From Lysobacter sp. (GTDB lineage Bacteria > Pseudomonadota > Gammaproteobacteria > Xanthomonadales > Xanthomonadaceae): a stretch of 64,000 nucleotides of DNA. This document shows positions 59,978 to 64,000 of the stretch, in pieces (position 1 is the stretch's first letter; each line of letters starts with the position of its first letter). The notes below the pieces were generated by a model. That model was not told the origin of the DNA. It did no database searches and was given only the letters and a program-made list of their open reading frames with translations. The DNA lies in NCBI GenBank assembly GCA_027306995.1, contig DAHUXS010000015.1:25829-89828 (forward strand), given 5' to 3'. Made by a program: the position numbers and the translations under genes.

Positions 59978-62900
59978 GGCCCGCCCCCCTGGTTACCACG
60001 TTTCACATCGACGGGGGCTGTCGGATCGTCTTTGGTTTCGACGCGGACGTTGGCGCGCGTCTTCGTGCTCAATCGCTTGGCCAGCGCTTCGTACACCGCC
60101 TTTGCGCGGCGCATGCCGAGTGCGGTGTTGTAGGCATGCGAGGCGCGGACGTCGGTATGACCGACGAGGGCGATGACGCCACCGCCGCGCTTCTCGAGAC
60201 CGGCGGCAACCGCGTCGAGCAGAGGCCCGAACTCCGGACGGATGTCCGACTTGTCGGTATCGAACAGCACGGTCCCCAGCAGCGTTCCCTTCGCGTCGAC
60301 ACCAGCGACCAGCGTAGCGGGATCTTCCATGTCCGTACGCGTGTTCACCACCAGCGCCTTCGCCGATTCGGGGTCCAGCGCAGCCAGGAGTGCTTCCTTC
60401 ATCGCCAGCGCACGGGCATAGGCCAGCGCGCCGTTCTCGCCATTGGCATTGATCACCACTTCCGCACCCTTGTGCTCGCGCACACCGGCAGCCACCTGTT
60501 CGATCGCGGACTTGTACTGCGCACGGATTTCCGCACTGCCCGGGGCGAAGAACACCTCGCCCAGCTGCATTTCAGTCAGGGAAGTCTCGCCTTCGATCAC
60601 GGCCTGCGGCAACTTCACGCCGAAGTCGAAGCGGACCGGCAGTCCCGGGGTCAGCCTGCGCACCAACGGGTTGTCGGTGGTGAAGGTGGTGCCCGGCGGC
60701 AGCGTCGACGGGTCGACCTTGAGGATGAAGTTGCGCCCGCGATCGCCACCGCCATCGATGGCAGCGATGTGGTAGCGGCCGAACTGATCGGTTTCGACCA
60801 GCAAGCCTTCCACGCTCGCGATGCGCACGCCCGGGATGCCGCGTTCGTCCACGCCCGCATTGCTGATGACGTAGTCGACCACGTAGCCGTCGGCAACCTG
60901 GGCAACCTTGCGCTCCACCTTCAGGTCCACCGCATTCAAGCCCTTGGCGGCATCGCCACTGGTTTCGACGCGCGTCTTGCCGGCGGCATCCATCCGCACG
61001 GTCACGCCTTCCTTCGAGGTCAACACGAAGTCGTCGTTGAAGGCGAGTTCGCGCAGACGCTGGCGGATCACGATCTGATGACTCGACACCGGATCGGCAT
61101 CCGACTGACGGCCCTTGAGTTCGCCCAAGGGGATGCCGTGCAGCATCGGCGAGCTGTGGTCGGCTTCCGGCTTCGGACCATCGCCATGATCGACCGTGGT
61201 CGAGTTGGCGATGTAGGCATCCGGCGAGAATCCACCCTGCACCTTCAGGCCCGAGGCATCGGCGGAATCCTGCCAACCGTCACCGTCACGGTCATCGAAC
61301 ACCGTGCCGAGGATCAGGCTGTCGTCCGTCATCGGATCACCCACCACCTGGACATTGGCGGTGGCGACATTGGACGCATCGCGACCGTGATCCTGCATCA
61401 AGGCCTGGTTGGTGTAGGTGCCCGGATGGACGCCTGCACCCACGCGCAGCATGTAGGTCACGACGGCACGCTGACCGACGTCGATATCGATACCCGACAC
61501 CGTGAGCGTGCGGATCGCGATCATGTTGGCCTTGTTGTCGCGATCAACCACCGTCATCGACTTCTCGACGTAGCTGAAGCCCGCCGGCGGCGTATCGACC
61601 AGGACCGCACCGTTGACCGGCACGCTGCCCGTGTTCTCGATCGTCAGCGTGTAACGCACCAGGTCACCGACATGGACATTGCTCGGCTGGGCCGTCTTGG
61701 TCACGCGCATCGATGCCGGCGCAGTCACCACCACCGTTGCCGTGGTATTGGCGCAATTGGTCGGATTGATGCGATCGCAGATCGTGTACGGATAGACGTA
61801 CGTGCCTGCGGGCGCGCCCGGCTTGACCGTGATGGTGCCATCCGGGTTCATCGACAGCGACGGATTCGGACTGGTCCCGGGCGTCAGCGTCACCTTGGTG
61901 CCGATGTCGCCCGTCGTCAGCGCCACGCCGTTCAGCGTGTCATTGACGATCACGCTGGGCGTATTGCCGCCAGTCGTGCTGTCGACGGCCGGCATGGCCG
62001 GCGCCGCATCCGGATTCGCCACGATCACCGGAGCCGTCACCTTCACCGTCGCCGTTGCAGTGGCGCAGTTGGTCGGATTGAGCTTCTCGCAAATCGTGTA
62101 CGGATAGCTGTAATCGCCCGCCGGCGTGCCTGGCTTGACCGTGATGGTGCCGTCGGCATTCATCACGATGCCGCCCGAGGTGGTCGCCGGCGCCGTACCC
62201 GGCTTCAGCGTCACCGTGGTCGTCGTTGCCGGCTGGCCGTTCAACGTGTCGTTGCCCAGCACCGTCGGCGTCGATCCGCCATTGCCGCCGTTGATCGGAT
62301 CGGAACTGTCGTCCTTGGCCACGATCGGCGCAGCCACCACCTTGACGTCGATCGTCGTCGTCGAGCAGTTGGTCGGATTGAGCTTCTCGCAGATCTTGTA
62401 GCTGATCTGGTAGTCGCCCGCCGGGGTGCCCGCCGGCACGCTCACCGTACCGGTTGCCGGATCCATGCTCGGCACAGGGCCGCCATTGATCGAGGTCGCA
62501 GGCGTGACCACCGTTCCGACGATCTTCGCCGGATCCACCGGTTGACCGTTCAGGGTGTCATTGCCGTAGGCATTGCCCGCATTCGGATTGCCGGTGGCGC
62601 CATTGATGCCGGGATAGCTGTCCGGAGTCGCCACGATCGGCGCCGCGCTCACCACGACAGTCGCGTTCGCGGTGTCGCAATTCGTCGGGTTCAACTTCTC
62701 GCAGATCTTGTACGAGTAGGTGTAGGTCCCGGCAGGCGTGTTCGGCTTCACCGTGATGGTGCCGTCGGCATTCATCACGATTCCGCCCGAGGCTGTCGTC
62801 GGCGCAGTTCCCGGTGTCAGCGTCACGTCCGCCGCCTTCACCGGCTGGCCGTTCAGCGTGTCGTTCGCCAGCACCGTCGGGGTCGAACCGCCGTTGATGC

Positions 62901-64000
62901 CGTTGATCGGCGTGCTGCTGTAGTTGTCGTCCACCGCATCGATCGGGGCAGCCGTCACCTTGACGTCGATCGTCGTCGTCGAACAGTTGGTCGGGTTGAG
63001 CTTCTCGCAGATCTTGTAGCTGATCTGGTAGTCGCCCGCCGGCGTACCGGCTGGCACGCTCACCGTACCGGTTGCCGGATCCATGCTCGGCACCGGACCG
63101 CCGTTGATCGAGGTCGCAGGCGTGACCACCGAACCGGTGATCTGGCTCACGTTCACCGGCTGACCATTCAACGTGTCGTTGGCATAGGCGTTGCCCGCGT
63201 TCGGAGTGCCAGTGGCACCGTTGATGCCGGTGTAGCTGTCGGGATTCGCCACGATCGGCGCCGCACTCACCGTCACCGTCGCCGTCGCCGTCGAGCAGTT
63301 GCTCGGGTTCAACTTCTCGCAGATCGTGTAGTTGAACGTGTACGTTCCCGCCGGCGTGTTCGGCTTGACGTCCACCGCACCCGTCGTCGTATCGAACGTC
63401 AGTACCGCCGGCACCGTCGAGCCCGCCGCCACCGTGATCGTCACGGTCGACGCCGTCGCAGGCGCACCGTTCAAGGTGTCGTTCGTCAACACCGTCGCAA
63501 TCGCCTGCCCGCCGCTCGCACCATTCGCCGTTCCGGTGTCGTTCGTGGCCGCGATCGGAGCCGCGCTCACCGTCACCGTCGCATTTGCCGTCGAGCAGTT
63601 GGCCGGATTGAGCTTCTCGCAGATCGTGTACGGATACACATACGTTCCGGCAGGCGTACCCGGCTTCACCGTGATGGTGCCATCGGCATTCATCACCAAC
63701 CCACCGGAAGTCGTCGTCGGCGCCGCACCGGGCGTCAACGTCACCTTGGTGCCGATGTCGACCGTCGTCAGCACCACGCCGTTCAGCGTGTCGTTGACGA
63801 TCGTGCTCGCGGTCGTCGCGCCAGTCGCGCCATTGATACCCGTGTACGTATCAGGATTAGCCTTGATGACGGAAGTGATCGTCGTCGGCGTCGGATTACT
63901 GCTGCATGCCGTCACGCAGTTCGGATCGCCGCCGCCCGTCACCGTCGCGGTGTTCGTCACGCTGCCACCCGCGGCCGCCGTCGGCGTCACGTTGATCGTG
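59974..64000 (-). CDS. Giant envelope protein with seven repeats, DUF11 and OmpA-like domains (partial)
   Basis: The reading frame is open to the window end, so the N-terminus is missing; at least 1341 residues are visible. From the left edge of the protein: the end of a DUF11-like domain, then seven tandem repeats of 99-104 residues (each with NDTLNG and ICEKLNPxNC), then a DUF11 domain (MRVTKTAQPSNVHVGDLVRY), an acidic SdrD-like segment (GTVFDDRDGDGWQDS) and a linker domain. Last come two OmpA-like peptidoglycan-binding regions: a degenerate one (VFFAPGSAEIR) and a canonical one (VLFDTDKSDIRPEF, VGHTDVRASHAYN). The stop overlaps the barrel gene (ATGA). It is predicted to be anchored to peptidoglycan and project outward. 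Also possible: a simple adhesin. Confidence 0.85.
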   Translation of the reverse strand, partial: TINVTPTAAAGGSVTNTATVTGGGDPNCVTACSSNPTPTTITSVIKANPDTYTGINGATGATTASTIVNDTLNGVVLTTVDIGTKVTLTPGAAPTTTSGGLVMNADGTITVKPGTPAGTYVYPYTICEKLNPANCSTANATVTVSAAPIAATNDTGTANGASGGQAIATVLTNDTLNGAPATASTVTITVAAGSTVPAVLTFDTTTGAVDVKPNTPAGTYTFNYTICEKLNPSNCSTATATVTVSAAPIVANPDSYTGINGATGTPNAGNAYANDTLNGQPVNVSQITGSVVTPATSINGGPVPSMDPATGTVSVPAGTPAGDYQISYKICEKLNPTNCSTTTIDVKVTAAPIDAVDDNYSSTPINGINGGSTPTVLANDTLNGQPVKAADVTLTPGTAPTTASGGIVMNADGTITVKPNTPAGTYTYSYKICEKLNPTNCDTANATVVVSAAPIVATPDSYPGINGATGNPNAGNAYGNDTLNGQPVDPAKIVGTVVTPATSINGGPVPSMDPATGTVSVPAGTPAGDYQISYKICEKLNPTNCSTTTIDVKVVAAPIVAKDDSSDPINGGNGGSTPTVLGNDTLNGQPATTTTVTLKPGTAPATTSGGIVMNADGTITVKPGTPAGDYSYPYTICEKLNPTNCATATATVKVTAPVIVANPDAAPAMPAVDSTTGGNTPSVIVNDTLNGVALTTGDIGTKVTLTPGTSPNPSLSMNPDGTITVKPGAPAGTYVYPYTICDRINPTNCANTTATVVVTAPASMRVTKTAQPSNVHVGDLVRYTLTIENTGSVPVNGAVLVDTPPAGFSYVEKSMTVVDRDNKANMIAIRTLTVSGIDIDVGQRAVVTYMLRVGAGVHPGTYTNQALMQDHGRDASNVATANVQVVGDPMTDDSLILGTVFDDRDGDGWQDSADASGLKVQGGFSPDAYIANSTTVDHGDGPKPEADHSSPMLHGIPLGELKGRQSDADPVSSHQIVIRQRLRELAFNDDFVLTSKEGVTVRMDAAGKTRVETSGDAAKGLNAVDLKVERKVAQVADGYVVDYVISNAGVDERGIPGVRIASVEGLLVETDQFGRYHIAAIDGGGDRGRNFILKVDPSTLPPGTTFTTDNPLVRRLTPGLPVRFDFGVKLPQAVIEGETSLTEMQLGEVFFAPGSAEIRAQYKSAIEQVAAGVREHKGAEVVINANGENGALAYARALAMKEALLAALDPESAKALVVNTRTDMEDPATLVAGVDAKGTLLGTVLFDTDKSDIRPEFGPLLDAVAAGLEKRGGGVIALVGHTDVRASHAYNTALGMRRAKAVYEALAKRLSTKTRANVRVETKDDPTAPVDVKRGNQGGGP
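61717..63867 (-). repeat. Seven tandem coding repeats in the giant protein
   Basis: Repeat borders in window coordinates are 63867-63556, 63555-63256, 63255-62944, 62943-62638, 62637-62326, 62325-62029 and 62028-61717. Each encodes an Ig-like unit of 99-104 residues containing NDTLNG and a paired-cysteine motif C-x7-C at CEKLNPTNC or a close variant. Units 3 and 5 are nearly identical in DNA, and units 4 and 6 are similar, which indicates a recent two-unit duplication of about 618 bp. Confidence 0.95.

Noticed and set aside
61717..63867. Regular repeats suggesting a CRISPR-like array or satellite
   Set aside because: The 300-312-bp period is a multiple of three, stays in frame and encodes Ig-like protein repeats.

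Overview
This is GC-rich chromosomal DNA from a gammaproteobacterium, most likely a Xanthomonadaceae relative (Lysobacter/Luteimonas/Thermomonas type). I infer this from the fused cysNC, the lptCAB-rpoN-hpf block and ptsN-hprK-rapZ-EIIA(Man)-ptsH-ptsI-mgtE cluster in their usual order, and an amgK-murU pair. No rRNA, tRNA, CRISPR array, transposase or phage gene was found.

Layout. 0-4 kb: a Fur-box-controlled iron module (Fiu/PiuA-like TonB receptor, PiuC-like hydroxylase, PepSY membrane protein). 4-6.5 kb: a HutD-like protein, an M20 peptidase and a repeat-rich intergenic region with a large hairpin. 6.6-20.6 kb: a nearly complete assimilatory sulfate regulon. On the minus strand are cysD, cysNC, a sulfate-binding protein gene, cysT, cysW and cysA; on the plus strand are cysJ, cysI and cysH; then come cysB (minus) and cysG (plus). 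The two divergent control regions carry palindromes that could be CysB operators. 20.7-31.8 kb: housekeeping and envelope genes (GlsB-like protein, a secreted unknown, amgK-murU, hda-AI-2E permease-DUF2066, purMN, two DUF3108 genes, murA, a BolA gene). 31.8-37 kb: kdsD-kdsC-lptC-lptA-lptB-rpoN-hpf for LPS synthesis and export plus sigma-54, with a hairpin covering the rpoN start. 37-39.6 kb: a minus-strand insert (MliC-like lipoprotein, secreted metalloprotease, small secreted protein) that separates hpf from ptsN. 40-46 kb: the regulatory PTS and an MgtE Mg2+ transporter.

46-64 kb is the accessory and most unusual part: six large minus-strand genes for exported proteins. A giant envelope protein (cut by the window end) has seven roughly 100-residue repeats, a DUF11 domain and two OmpA-like regions. 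It overlaps by ATGA a 1263-residue predicted outer-membrane beta-barrel. Four secreted proteins follow, built of prealbumin-like (SpaA/Cna-B-like) modules and each ending exactly at a DUF11 domain with the tail TC(N/S)VN. Two of the four share a 709-bp colinear duplicated block. No LPXTG, IPTL-CTERM, PEP-CTERM or autotransporter barrel is seen in them, so how they reach or stay on the surface is open. A surface-display system made of the OmpA giant, the barrel and the DUF11 proteins is the best candidate for something undescribed here.
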